From Polaribacter sp. IC073 (GTDB lineage Bacteria > Bacteroidota > Bacteroidia > Flavobacteriales > Flavobacteriaceae), in contig NZ_VORS01000005.1 in NCBI RefSeq assembly GCF_007997075.1, forward strand, positions 62,001 to 126,000: 64,000 bases of DNA, written 5' to 3'. This document shows positions 40,681 through 49,157 of this stretch, one piece after another (positions within the stretch are counted from its first letter, which is position 1; every line of letters starts with the position of its first letter). The notes below the pieces were generated by a model. That model was not told where the DNA came from. It did not search any database and worked only from the letters and a program-made list of their open reading frames with translations. The translations under genes and the position numbers were made by a program.

Positions 40681-42876
40681 ATGGAAATGCAACAATTTTA
40701 TTACGATAATAAGGTCGTAAAAAAATTCATCTACGCAACACTACTTTGGGGAATTGTAGGGTTCTCTGTAGGGTTATTGCTGGCACTTATGTTTTTGTTC
40801 CCAAATATTACAGACGGAATATCGTGGTTAAGTTTTGGTCGTTTAAGACCTTTACACACCAATGCTGTAATTTTTGCTTTTGTAGGGAACGCAATTTTTG
40901 CAGGAGTTTACTACTCGTTACAACGCTTATTAAAAGCTAGAATGGCAAGTAACTTTTTAAGTAATTTTAACTTTTGGGGTTGGCAATTAATTATTGTGGC
41001 TGCTGCTATAACATTGCCTTTAGGATATACAAGTTCTAAAGAATATGCCGAATTAGAATGGCCAATAGATATTGCAATTGCACTTGTTTGGGTTGCTTTT
41101 GGTGTGAATATGATTTGGACGATTCTTCAAAGAAGACAGCGTCATTTATATGTAGCAATTTGGTTTTATTTAGCAACATTTGTAACGGTTGCAGTACTTC
41201 ACATTTTTAACAGTTTAGCATTACCAGTTGGTTTTTTAAAATCTTATTCTGTCTATGCAGGTGTGCAAGATGCATTGGTACAATGGTGGTACGGACATAA
41301 TGCCGTGGCATTTTTCTTAACCACACCATTTTTAGGATTAATGTATTACTTTGTTCCTAAAGCGGCAAATAGACCTGTGTATTCTTATAAATTATCTATT
41401 GTTCACTTTTGGTCTTTGATATTTATTTATATCTGGGCAGGACCTCACCATTTACTATACACGTCTTTACCAGAATGGGCTCAAAATTTAGGCGTTGCTT
41501 TTTCTATTATGTTATTAGCACCTTCTTGGGGTGGAATGATAAACGGACTGTTAACTTTAAGAGGAGCTTGGGATAAAGTAAGAACAGACCCTGTTTTAAA
41601 ATTCATGGTGGTTGCAATTACTGGGTATGGTATGGCAACTTTTGAAGGGCCATTGTTGTCTCTTAAAAACGTAAATGCAATTGCACATTTTAGTGATTGG
41701 ATTATTGCACACGTGCATGTTGGTGCATTAGCTTGGAATGGTTTCTTCACTTTTGGGATGTTGTATTGGTTAATTCCAAGAATGTTTAAAACAAAATTAT
41801 ATTCAGTAGCATTGGCAAACTTTCACTTCTGGATTGGTACTTTGGGTATTATTATGTACACATTGCCAATGTATGTAGCAGGTTTTGTACAAGCTTCTAT
41901 GTGGAAACAATTTAACCCAGACGGTTCTTTAACATATGGTAACTTCTTAGAAACAGTAAACGAAATTATACCCATGTATTGGATGCGTGCTATTGGAGGA
42001 AGTATGTTTATAATTGGTGCATTTGTAATGTTGTACAACGTTATTAGAACGGTTAGATCTGGTGCTGGTGTTACAGATGAATTAGCAGAAGCTGTAGCAT
42101 TAACAAAAGTTTCTAAGTATAGAACTAAAGGAGAAGGTTGGCATACTTGGTTAGAAAGAAAACCAATAAAACTAACAATTTTTGCAACGATTGCAATTCT
42201 AATTGGAGGTGCAATTCAAATTATACCAACATTATTAATAAAATCGAACATACCAACAATTAGCAGTGTAAAACCGTATACACCTTTAGAGTTAGAAGGA
42301 AGAGATATTTATATTAGAGAAGGTTGTGTAGGTTGTCACTCTCAAATGGTAAGACCTTTTAGAAGTGAGGTAGAACGTTATGGAGAGTACTCTAAGGCAG
42401 GAGAATTTGTGTACGATCATCCTTTTTTATGGGGAAGTAAACGTACAGGGCCAGATTTACATAGAATTGGTCAGAAATATAATGATAGTTGGCACCTAAA
42501 TCACATGTACGATCCGCAAAGTACTTCACCAGGTTCTATTATGCCCGCTTACAAATGGTTGGTTAGAGATGAACTTGATAAATCTAATATCGAAACCAAA
42601 ATGGAAGCTATGGTTACTTTAGGAGTCCCTTATTCAGAAGATGAAATTGCAAATGCGCAACAACACATGTTAGCACAAGGAACTCAGATTGAAGAAAATT
42701 TGTATGCAGATCCAGATTTTGCAAAAAGTTACGAAGCAGATAAAAAGTATGCAAAAGAAAGCGGAGAGGCTTTCATAGAGATGAGAAATAGAGAAATTGT
42801 TGCAGTAATAGCATACATACAACGTTTAGGAACAGATATAAAAGTGAAAGACGAACAACAAACCACTAAAAAATAG
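40681..42876 (+). CDS. ccoN: Fused CcoN-CcoO subunits of cbb3-type cytochrome c oxidase
   Basis: In this 731-residue fusion, residues 1 to about 480 are CcoN, the haem-copper catalytic subunit, with 12 or so helices and histidine ligands in RPLHTNAVIFAF, VQWWYGHNAVAFFLT, WAGPHHLLYTSLPEW and DWIIAHVHVGALAWNG. From about 500 the sequence is CcoO with one c-haem site EGCVGCHSQM (near residue 549) followed by VRPFRSEVERYGEYSKAGE, and a later Met-containing region. The fusion is typical in Bacteroidota. The oxidase reduces oxygen with high affinity and pumps protons. Confidence 0.95.
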   Translation: MEMQQFYYDNKVVKKFIYATLLWGIVGFSVGLLLALMFLFPNITDGISWLSFGRLRPLHTNAVIFAFVGNAIFAGVYYSLQRLLKARMASNFLSNFNFWGWQLIIVAAAITLPLGYTSSKEYAELEWPIDIAIALVWVAFGVNMIWTILQRRQRHLYVAIWFYLATFVTVAVLHIFNSLALPVGFLKSYSVYAGVQDALVQWWYGHNAVAFFLTTPFLGLMYYFVPKAANRPVYSYKLSIVHFWSLIFIYIWAGPHHLLYTSLPEWAQNLGVAFSIMLLAPSWGGMINGLLTLRGAWDKVRTDPVLKFMVVAITGYGMATFEGPLLSLKNVNAIAHFSDWIIAHVHVGALAWNGFFTFGMLYWLIPRMFKTKLYSVALANFHFWIGTLGIIMYTLPMYVAGFVQASMWKQFNPDGSLTYGNFLETVNEIIPMYWMRAIGGSMFIIGAFVMLYNVIRTVRSGAGVTDELAEAVALTKVSKYRTKGEGWHTWLERKPIKLTIFATIAILIGGAIQIIPTLLIKSNIPTISSVKPYTPLELEGRDIYIREGCVGCHSQMVRPFRSEVERYGEYSKAGEFVYDHPFLWGSKRTGPDLHRIGQKYNDSWHLNHMYDPQSTSPGSIMPAYKWLVRDELDKSNIETKMEAMVTLGVPYSEDEIANAQQHMLAQGTQIEENLYADPDFAKSYEADKKYAKESGEAFIEMRNREIVAVIAYIQRLGTDIKVKDEQQTTKK

Positions 42877-42881
42877 AAGCC

Positions 42882-43049
42882 ATGTTAAGATTTGTAAAAA
42901 GTTATATGGAAAGTATTATAGGTATAGAAGTGTACCCATTAATATCATTAATTATATTTTTCACTTTTTTTGTAGCCTTATTTTGGTGGGTATTTACAGC
43001 TAAAAAAGAATACATAGAAACAGTAAGTAACTTACCGTTAGATCATTAA
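42882..43049 (+). CDS. ccoQ: Small cbb3 oxidase subunit, CcoQ/FixQ-like
   Basis: This 55-codon gene starts at the ATG at 42882, 5 nt after the ccoNO stop, and ends 12 nt before ccoP. The product begins MLRFVKSYMESIIGIEVYP, then has a single transmembrane helix (LISLIIFFTFFVALFWWVF) and a charged tail AKKEYIETVSNLPLDH. Position, size and the helix followed by a short polar tail fit CcoQ, which stabilises the oxidase complex. Sequence conservation in this family is low, so the name leans on context. Confidence 0.85.
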   Translation: MLRFVKSYMESIIGIEVYPLISLIIFFTFFVALFWWVFTAKKEYIETVSNLPLDH

Positions 43050-43061
43050 AAATAAATAAAA

Positions 43062-43916
43062 ATGAAAAGATCTTTTCAATCTACAGTATATGTAATCTTT
43101 GTAATTGTTACGTTTATAGCACTTGCAAAAGCGTTTATGGTGTACGAAAACCCATTTAGTGTTTATGAAAACCCATTAGTTTGGTTGGCTTTAATAGGTT
43201 TTATTTTGGTTGTTGTTTTAAAAGAAATGGTAAATATTTTGGCCATTAAAAAAGCAACGGAATTACAAAATGAAAAAGACGGTATTATTCCAGAGCCTAG
43301 TAATGCTTGGCTTCCAAAATTGATAAAATCTTGGACCAAGGCCAAAGCAATGGAAGAAGAAAAAGAAATAATCCTAGATCATAATTATGACGGAATTAGA
43401 GAATTAGACAATTCACTTCCACCATGGTGGGTATATATGTTTTATGCCTCTATTGTTTTTGCGGTTGTGTATTTGGTAAGATTTGAGGTTTTAGATGGCG
43501 ATAGCCAGATCGTTGAATATGATAAAGCAGTGGCAGAAGCAACAGCAGAATTAAATAAATACAGAGCAACTGCAACCGATTTAATTACGGCAGAAAACGT
43601 AACACTATTAACAGATGCTAAAGATTTAGGTAGAGGTAAAGCAATTTTTAATTTAAACTGTGCCTCTTGTCATTTAGGAGATGGTGGTGGGTCTATTGGA
43701 CCGAACCTAACAGATGAATTCTGGATTTTAGGAGGAGGAGTTAAAAATGTCTTTTCAACGATCTACAATGGAGGTAGAGATGGAAAAGGAATGATTGCTT
43801 GGGATAAAACATTAAAAACTGCAGACATAGCAAAAGTATCTAGTTATGTAATTTCACTGCAAGGTACTTCGCCCGCTCAAGGAAAAGCTCCCCAAGGAGA
43901 AAAGTGGGAAGAATAA
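43062..43916 (+). CDS. ccoP: cbb3-type oxidase c-type cytochrome subunit CcoP, one-haem form
   Basis: The 284-residue protein has two N-terminal transmembrane helices (about 8-27 and 37-55), a charged linker, a third helix after the CcoP N-terminal motif IRELDNSLPPWWVYMFYASI, and one cytochrome c domain with NLNCASCHLGDGGGSIGPNLTDEFW (haem site near residue 200). CcoP of Proteobacteria has two CXXCH sites, but only one is present here. It passes electrons from soluble cytochrome c to CcoO. Confidence 0.92.
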   Translation: MKRSFQSTVYVIFVIVTFIALAKAFMVYENPFSVYENPLVWLALIGFILVVVLKEMVNILAIKKATELQNEKDGIIPEPSNAWLPKLIKSWTKAKAMEEEKEIILDHNYDGIRELDNSLPPWWVYMFYASIVFAVVYLVRFEVLDGDSQIVEYDKAVAEATAELNKYRATATDLITAENVTLLTDAKDLGRGKAIFNLNCASCHLGDGGGSIGPNLTDEFWILGGGVKNVFSTIYNGGRDGKGMIAWDKTLKTADIAKVSSYVISLQGTSPAQGKAPQGEKWEE

Positions 43917-43960
43917 TTTACTGAAAAAGGAGAGTTAATTAATTTTAATAATTAGTAAGA

Positions 43961-45382
43961 ATGGAAACACCCCAGAACGAACAATTTAGAGACAGTATTG
44001 CAACTGTAGATACAGAAGGAAAGCGTTCTTGGGTTTATCCTAAAAAACCTAGCGGAATATTTTACAAATACAGAACGTATGTAAGTTATTTTTTATTAGC
44101 CATTTTATTATCTGCTCCGTTTATTAAAATTAACGGAAATCAGTTTTTACTGTTCAATGTTTTTGAACGCAAATTTAATATTTTCGGATTCCCTTTTTGG
44201 CCACAAGATTTTCATTTATTGGTGGTTTCTATGATTGTTGGTGTTGTTTTTATCATTCTTTTTACAGTAATTTTTGGTCGTATTTTCTGCGGATGGATTT
44301 GTCCGCAAACTATATTTCTAGAAATGGTCTTTAGAAAAATAGAATATTTAATTGATGGAGACAGAGGAAAACAAATCCGCTTAGAAAAACAACCTTGGAA
44401 CGCAGAAAAGATTCGAAAAAGGCTCTTAAAATGGTTCGTTTTCTTTGTAATTTCTTTTATAATAGCCAATGTTTTTTTAGCCTATTTAATTGGCGGAGAC
44501 ACCTTAATTAGTTACATCACCGGAAACCCTTTAGACAATATCAATACCTTAATTTCTTTAACAATTTTTACCTGTGTTTTTTATTTTGTATTTGCATGGT
44601 TTAGAGAGCAAGTATGTATTATTGCTTGTCCGTATGGTAGGTTACAAGGAGTCTTATTAGACAATAAAACCATAAATGTTGCGTATGATTATAAAAGAGG
44701 AGAAAGAGAAGAGGGCAGATCTAAATACAAGAAAAATGAAGATAGAGAATCTCAAGGAAAAGGAGATTGTATTGACTGTAAACAATGTGTGGTTGTTTGC
44801 CCAACCGGAATAGATATTAGAAATGGCACGCAATTAGAATGTATCAATTGCACTGCCTGTATAGATGAATGTGATCATATAATGGAAAGTGTTGGGTACC
44901 CTAAAGGATTAATTCGATACGCAAGTGAAGATAATATTGCGAAGAAAAAACCTTTTGAATTTTCAGCTAGAATAAAAGGATATTCTGCAGTTCTGCTTAT
45001 TTTAATAGGAATTCTAGTAGGAATGTTATTTCTAAGAAATGATGTGGAGGCACGAGTTTTAAGATTACCAGGGCAATTATATCAACACAAAGAAAACAAT
45101 ATTATAAGTAATGTGTATACTTATAAAGTGATTAACAAAACAACAAAAGATATTAACGATGTTAGTTATAAGTTACTTTCTCATAAGGGAGAAATAAAAT
45201 TAGTATCTAACCATCATTTTCTAATACCAAAACAAGGTATAGCAGAAGGAACTTTATTTATAGAAATAAATGAAGCTGCGTTGCAAGGAGATAAAGACAA
45301 GTTAGAAATTGGTGTTTACAGTGGAGATAAGTTAATAGAAACCACAATAACTAACTTTTTAGGACCAAGAAGTTATAGGTAA
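43961..45382 (+). CDS. ccoG: cbb3-type oxidase accessory protein CcoG (ferredoxin-like)
   Basis: The 473-residue membrane protein has several transmembrane segments with FGRIFCGWICPQTIFLEMVFRKIEYLIDG. A dicluster ferredoxin domain follows with CIDCKQCVVVCPTGIDIRNGTQLECINCTACIDECD (Cys ligands of two [4Fe-4S] clusters), and a C-terminal immunoglobulin-like region. CcoG reduces copper ions during oxidase assembly. It is 44 nt downstream of ccoP and separated from ccoH by an inverted repeat element. Confidence 0.94.
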   Translation: METPQNEQFRDSIATVDTEGKRSWVYPKKPSGIFYKYRTYVSYFLLAILLSAPFIKINGNQFLLFNVFERKFNIFGFPFWPQDFHLLVVSMIVGVVFIILFTVIFGRIFCGWICPQTIFLEMVFRKIEYLIDGDRGKQIRLEKQPWNAEKIRKRLLKWFVFFVISFIIANVFLAYLIGGDTLISYITGNPLDNINTLISLTIFTCVFYFVFAWFREQVCIIACPYGRLQGVLLDNKTINVAYDYKRGEREEGRSKYKKNEDRESQGKGDCIDCKQCVVVCPTGIDIRNGTQLECINCTACIDECDHIMESVGYPKGLIRYASEDNIAKKKPFEFSARIKGYSAVLLILIGILVGMLFLRNDVEARVLRLPGQLYQHKENNIISNVYTYKVINKTTKDINDVSYKLLSHKGEIKLVSNHHFLIPKQGIAEGTLFIEINEAALQGDKDKLEIGVYSGDKLIETTITNFLGPRSYR

Positions 45383-45390
45383 GTTAAATG

Positions 45391-45463
45391 CGTCATTACG
45401 AGGAAGAATGACGAAGTAATCTTTTTTCTGAATCAAAAGATTGCTTCGTAAACTCGCAAAGAC
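45391..45463. repeat. REP-like inverted repeat inside the cco operon
   Basis: ACGAAGTAATCTTTT (45411-45425) pairs with AAAAGATTGCTTCGT (45435-45449), with one G-T pair, around a 9-nt loop. The outer ends CGTCATTACGAG (45391-45402) and CTCGCAAAGAC (45453-45463) also pair in part. This layout recalls the REP/BIME-like palindromes (GTCATTGCGAG...GAAGCAATC) scattered in many bacterial genomes, including Bacteroidota. No coding sequence is present. Confidence 0.65.
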
Positions 45464-45478
45464 AAAAATAAAGAGATT

Positions 45479-45925
45479 ATGAAATTTAATTGGGGAACCG
45501 GAATTGTTATTGCGATTGTAGCTTTTATGTCATTTATATTATACATGGTAATTACTATGAGCACAGATAAATCATATAGTTTTGATTTGGTTACAGAAAA
45601 ATATTACCAACAAGAATTAGGCTTTCAAGATGAAATTAATGCAGAAAAAAATGCATTAGAATTAAAAGGAAAAGTAACTATTGAGCGAGTAGAAAAGGGC
45701 TTAAAAGTAGAATTCCCTGCAGCCTTTTCTCCTAAAGATATTACAGGAAAAGTGTTCCTATACAGACCATCTAATAAACAATTAGATTTCGAAATACCTA
45801 TTTCGTTAACTAATACATATTTGCTCGTGCCTGAGAAACGTTTGTTAGGTGGTCGTTGGAACATTAATATAGCCTTCAAATATAAGAATAAAGAGTATCT
45901 AATAAAAAAGGAAATTCAATATTAA
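45479..45925 (+). CDS. ccoH: FixH/CcoH-family protein
   Basis: The 148-residue protein MKFNWGTGIVIAIVAFMSFILYMVITM has one N-terminal membrane helix and a periplasmic domain with DLVTEKYYQQELGFQDEINAEKNA, the FixH family motif. The periplasmic domain probably has a beta-sandwich fold. CcoH helps assemble and stabilise cbb3 oxidase. Its stop overlaps the next start by one nucleotide (TAATG). Confidence 0.9.
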   Translation: MKFNWGTGIVIAIVAFMSFILYMVITMSTDKSYSFDLVTEKYYQQELGFQDEINAEKNALELKGKVTIERVEKGLKVEFPAAFSPKDITGKVFLYRPSNKQLDFEIPISLTNTYLLVPEKRLLGGRWNINIAFKYKNKEYLIKKEIQY

Positions 45926-46623
45926 TGTTTTTATCAGCAATCATATTTGGTTTATTGGGTAGTTTCCACTGCGTTGGTATGTGTGGGCCAATTGCATTTA
46001 TGTTGCCAATCGATAGACAACATAAAACAAAAGGATTTTTTCAGATTTTAAGTTATCATTTTGGTAGATTGTTTACTTACAGTTTAATTGGGTTGTTATT
46101 TGGTTTTCTAGGAAAAGGGTTTTATTTCTTCGGATTTCAGCAGCAAATTTCGATAATTGTAGGTGTTTTAATGATTCTTTTTATTTTATTTCCCAAGATT
46201 TTTAAGAAAGTAAATTTTTCAAACAAAATAAGTCACATTATTTCTAAAGTAAAAAATGCCTTAGGTAAAGAGTTGAAAAAAAAAGGAAATGACACTTTTT
46301 TTACCATTGGTTTTTTAAACGGTTTTCTACCTTGTGGCCTAGTTTATATGGCTATTTTTGGTGCATTAGCAACTACAAATGCATTTTACGGAAGCTTGTA
46401 CATGTTTCTTTTCGGTTTAGGAACCATTCCTTTAATGACTTCTGTGGTCTATTTAGGGAATTTTACAAAAGGTGCTTTAAGAAAAAAAATACAAAAAGTA
46501 ATTCCTATTGCGGTAGTATTTATTGGGGTCTTATTTATTTTAAGAGGTTTAGGTTTGGGAATTCCTTATGTTTCCCCAGCGCCAGTTTTAGAGGTAGTTT
46601 CTAACAATAATGCATGTCATTAA
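45925..46623 (+). CDS. SafE/TauE-like membrane protein of the cbb3 cluster
   Basis: The 232-residue protein has six or seven transmembrane segments. It starts with LLGSFHCVGMCGPIAFMLP, and a second conserved region reads FLNGFLPCGLVYMAIFGA. These are the marks of the COG2836 branch of the sulfite exporter TauE/SafE family, which often sits beside cco genes. A role in copper or thiol handling for oxidase assembly is likely from context but not proved. It ends the operon. Confidence 0.85.
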   Translation: MFLSAIIFGLLGSFHCVGMCGPIAFMLPIDRQHKTKGFFQILSYHFGRLFTYSLIGLLFGFLGKGFYFFGFQQQISIIVGVLMILFILFPKIFKKVNFSNKISHIISKVKNALGKELKKKGNDTFFTIGFLNGFLPCGLVYMAIFGALATTNAFYGSLYMFLFGLGTIPLMTSVVYLGNFTKGALRKKIQKVIPIAVVFIGVLFILRGLGLGIPYVSPAPVLEVVSNNNACH

Positions 46624-46720
46624 GTTTTCTTTAACCTAATTAGTAATTTAAACCTTGTTTTTCTATTATTTAAGTATGTTAAATCTTACTTTGAAAAAGA
46701 ATTCCTAACAATAAAAATAA

Positions 46721-46728
46721 TATATTTG
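46721..46728 (+). promoter_or_regulatory. -7 promoter element TATATTTG for porP
   Basis: This is a perfect TAnnTTTG match, 26 nt before the ATG at 46755. The nearest upstream TTTG is 27 nt away, longer than usual. Confidence 0.45.
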
Positions 46729-46754
46729 ATTTCTTTAAAAATAATCTAGCTTTA

Positions 46755-47744
46755 ATGAAGTTAATTTACCTTAGATTCTGTCTGTTAAGTATTGTTTTTT
46801 TTTCAATAAAAAATCAAGCACAAGAGACATTACCCATATATACAGATTATTTATCGGACAATGTTTTTTTAGTACATCCTTCTGCTGCAGGAATAGGTAA
46901 TTCTAGTAAATTAAGATTAACAACAAGACAACAGTGGATTGGTGTACCCAATGCACCTGCTTTACAAACAATAAGCTTTCATACTAAGTTTGGCGAAGTA
47001 TCTAATGCCGGTTATGGTTTGGTATTGTTTAACGACAAAAATGGTTATCATTCTCAACAAGGTTTTCAAGGAACATATTCCTATCATTTGCCAATGGGTA
47101 ATGGTAAGTTGTTTAAGCAATTATCTTTCGGTTTGGCTTTTTCATTTGTTCAAAATCAAGCAGATCAAAGAAGTTTTTCTGGAGACAGACCTGGTGTCAT
47201 TAATCAGATTATAGAAAGTACAAGTTATTATAATGCAGATTTTAGTGCAGCATACCATCGAGGTGGTTTGTTTACCTATTTTACGGTAAAAAACTTATTT
47301 CTTGCGGCAAAAAACAACTTAAATGTTCAAGAGCCTTTAGATTTGAGGAATTTTATTGTGTCTGCTGGTTACTATTTCGGAGAACAGAAAGTGATTCAAT
47401 TAGAACCTTCTGTAATGGTTCAGCTTAGAGAGACAACAGGAGAAAGAATAGCCGATTTTAATTTAAAAGCATATAAGACATTCTCTAAAACCCAAATTTG
47501 GGTAGCATTGTCGTACCGCAGAAATTTTGACAATAATAGTATTGATAATTCTAGTTACATATCGCCCGTAATTGGTTTAAATTATAATAATTTTATGTTT
47601 TCTTACACGCATACAAAGCAGTTAAATGAAGTCTTATTTGCAGAATCTGGTTTTCACCAAATCTCAATAGGTTTTAATTTATGGACCAGAGAACAAAGAG
47701 GAGCAGCTTGTCCTAACATTAATTCTATTTACGGAAGTTTCTAA
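46755..47744 (+). CDS. PorP/SprF-family type IX secretion-associated outer membrane protein
   Basis: The 329-residue product has a signal peptide (cleavage near NQAQ, residue 22) and the PorP/SprF pattern IYTDYLSDNVFLVHPSAAGIG, LRLTTRQQWIGVPNAPALQT and a beta-barrel body. PorP-like proteins attach the T9SS machinery or anchor T9SS products such as SprB at the surface. It stands alone: no sprB-like gene or porK/L/M/N is adjacent. It probably works with T9SS parts encoded elsewhere. The last 4 nt overlap the convergent murI gene. Confidence 0.88.
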   Translation: MKLIYLRFCLLSIVFFSIKNQAQETLPIYTDYLSDNVFLVHPSAAGIGNSSKLRLTTRQQWIGVPNAPALQTISFHTKFGEVSNAGYGLVLFNDKNGYHSQQGFQGTYSYHLPMGNGKLFKQLSFGLAFSFVQNQADQRSFSGDRPGVINQIIESTSYYNADFSAAYHRGGLFTYFTVKNLFLAAKNNLNVQEPLDLRNFIVSAGYYFGEQKVIQLEPSVMVQLRETTGERIADFNLKAYKTFSKTQIWVALSYRRNFDNNSIDNSSYISPVIGLNYNNFMFSYTHTKQLNEVLFAESGFHQISIGFNLWTREQRGAACPNINSIYGSF

Positions 47745-48541
47745 AATTCACGCTCAATAATTTCTATATTTTCAGCTTCAATAGGATAAAGTAATTGCTT
47801 TAAAGCAGTCTTATCTTTATTGATATACAATTGATGTTTTGCTGGATTGCTATCATCTATATTTAATAATTTATGGTTGGTTAAAATGTTTTTTGTTTGT
47901 TTTGCAACTGCCTGACCAGAATCTATAATTTTTACTTTAGAACCTACAATTTCTCTAATTTGAGGAATCAAATATGGATAATGTGTGCAACCCAATACCA
48001 AAGAATCTATATTATTCGCAATCATAGGGTTTAAATAGGAGGACAATAAAACAGACATTTCTTCAGAATTTAATTGACCACCTTCAATTAGTTCTACAAG
48101 TCCTTTTCCGATAGTTTCTTGTATTTGAATGTCTTTTCTAATTGTCTTTGATGTTTTTTCAAACAAGGCACTATTAAGCGTTCCTTTGGTAGCTAAAATA
48201 CCTATGGTGTTCGTTTTGGTAATAAGAGCAGCTGGTTTTATAGCAGGTTCTATACCAATAAAAGGAACCTTATAATTGTCTCTTAAAAAAGTTATGGCAT
48301 TTGTGGTAGCAGTATTACAAGCAACAACAATAAGTTTACAATTTTTATTTAGTAGAAATTCTGTGTTTTTTTTACACAATGCTATAATTTCTTCTTTTGA
48401 TTTTTCGCCATAAGGCGCATTCTTACTATCTGAAAGATAGATGGTACTCTCTTTAGGTAAAAGTGTAATCACTTCTTTCCAGATAGAGGTTCCTCCAACA
48501 CCAGAATCAAAAAAACCAATCGAAAAATTATTTGATACCAT
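47741..48541 (-). CDS. murI: Glutamate racemase
   Basis: MurI makes D-glutamate for peptidoglycan. The 266-residue sequence starts with SIGFFDSGVGGTSIWKEV and has the two catalytic cysteines in VVACNTATTNA (near residue 74) and LVLGCTHYPYL (near residue 185). The length is normal. It follows the ompH pair, but a terminator-like hairpin lies between them, so it may have its own promoter as well. Confidence 0.95.
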   Translation of the reverse strand: MVSNNFSIGFFDSGVGGTSIWKEVITLLPKESTIYLSDSKNAPYGEKSKEEIIALCKKNTEFLLNKNCKLIVVACNTATTNAITFLRDNYKVPFIGIEPAIKPAALITKTNTIGILATKGTLNSALFEKTSKTIRKDIQIQETIGKGLVELIEGGQLNSEEMSVLLSSYLNPMIANNIDSLVLGCTHYPYLIPQIREIVGSKVKIIDSGQAVAKQTKNILTNHKLLNIDDSNPAKHQLYINKDKTALKQLLYPIEAENIEIIEREF

Positions 48542-48559
48542 ACATGTAAAAATAAAAAA

Positions 48560-48583
48560 AAACCTACTTTAAAAAGTAGGTTT
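48560..48583 (-). terminator. Terminator hairpin between ompH and murI
   Basis: AAACCTACTT (48560-48569) and AAGTAGGTTT (48574-48583) form a perfect 10-bp stem. The A run on its plus-strand left side is the T tail for minus-strand transcripts coming from bamA-ompH. Confidence 0.75.
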
Positions 48584-48619
48584 CTGTAATTTATTTCTTA
48601 GAAGAAGAAATTTTCTTCC

Positions 48620-49144
48620 TTATTGTTGTTGCTTAGGCTTGTCTTTTAATAAACCTAATTTAACTTTAGCAGCGTCATATAAATCGTCTCCTTCTTTTAC
48701 AATTAAAGATTTTGCATCAAATACATACAAAATTCCTTTTGTAGCAGCAATCGCTTTAATAGCAGTTTCAGCTTTCATCACTATTGGCTCTAAATCTTGC
48801 GCTTGTCTGTTTTGCATTTCTTGATAAGCCGCTTGTTGTGCTTGCTCAAAACGTTGTTTGTCAATTTGAACTTCTTGCGCTCTCTGTTTGTTTGTTGTTT
48901 CAGTTTGCGTAGCTTGTTCTGCAGTATACTTCTGCACTTTAGCTTCTAATTTTTTCTTTAAACCTTCAATTTCACTTTGGTAAGATTTACCTAGTTTTTC
49001 AAGTGTAGTGCTTAACGCTCTTGTTTCTGGCATATTATCTATTACTCTTTGGTAATCTATATGACCTATTTTTTGTGCATTTGCAAAACCACTTACTCCT
49101 AAAGTAAATACAGCAATTAATAGTAACGTTTTTAAATTTTTCAT
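48620..49144 (-). CDS. OmpH/Skp-family periplasmic chaperone
   Basis: The 174-residue protein has a signal peptide (cleaved after FANAQ, about residue 24), then the OmpH start KIGHIDYQRVIDNMPETRAL. A coiled-coil helix of about 60 residues rich in Gln, Lys and Glu follows, and a conserved end GILYVFDAKSLIVKEGDDLYDAAKVKLG. Skp trimers hold unfolded outer membrane proteins for BamA. It is the second of two adjacent paralogues, 13 nt after the first. Confidence 0.92.
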   Translation of the reverse strand: MKNLKTLLLIAVFTLGVSGFANAQKIGHIDYQRVIDNMPETRALSTTLEKLGKSYQSEIEGLKKKLEAKVQKYTAEQATQTETTNKQRAQEVQIDKQRFEQAQQAAYQEMQNRQAQDLEPIVMKAETAIKAIAATKGILYVFDAKSLIVKEGDDLYDAAKVKLGLLKDKPKQQQ

Positions 49145-49157
49145 TCTTGTTTTTAAT

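Noticed and set aside
47741-47744. 4-nt overlap of convergent porP and murI stop codons
   Set aside because: Short convergent overlaps of this kind are ordinary in compact genomes.
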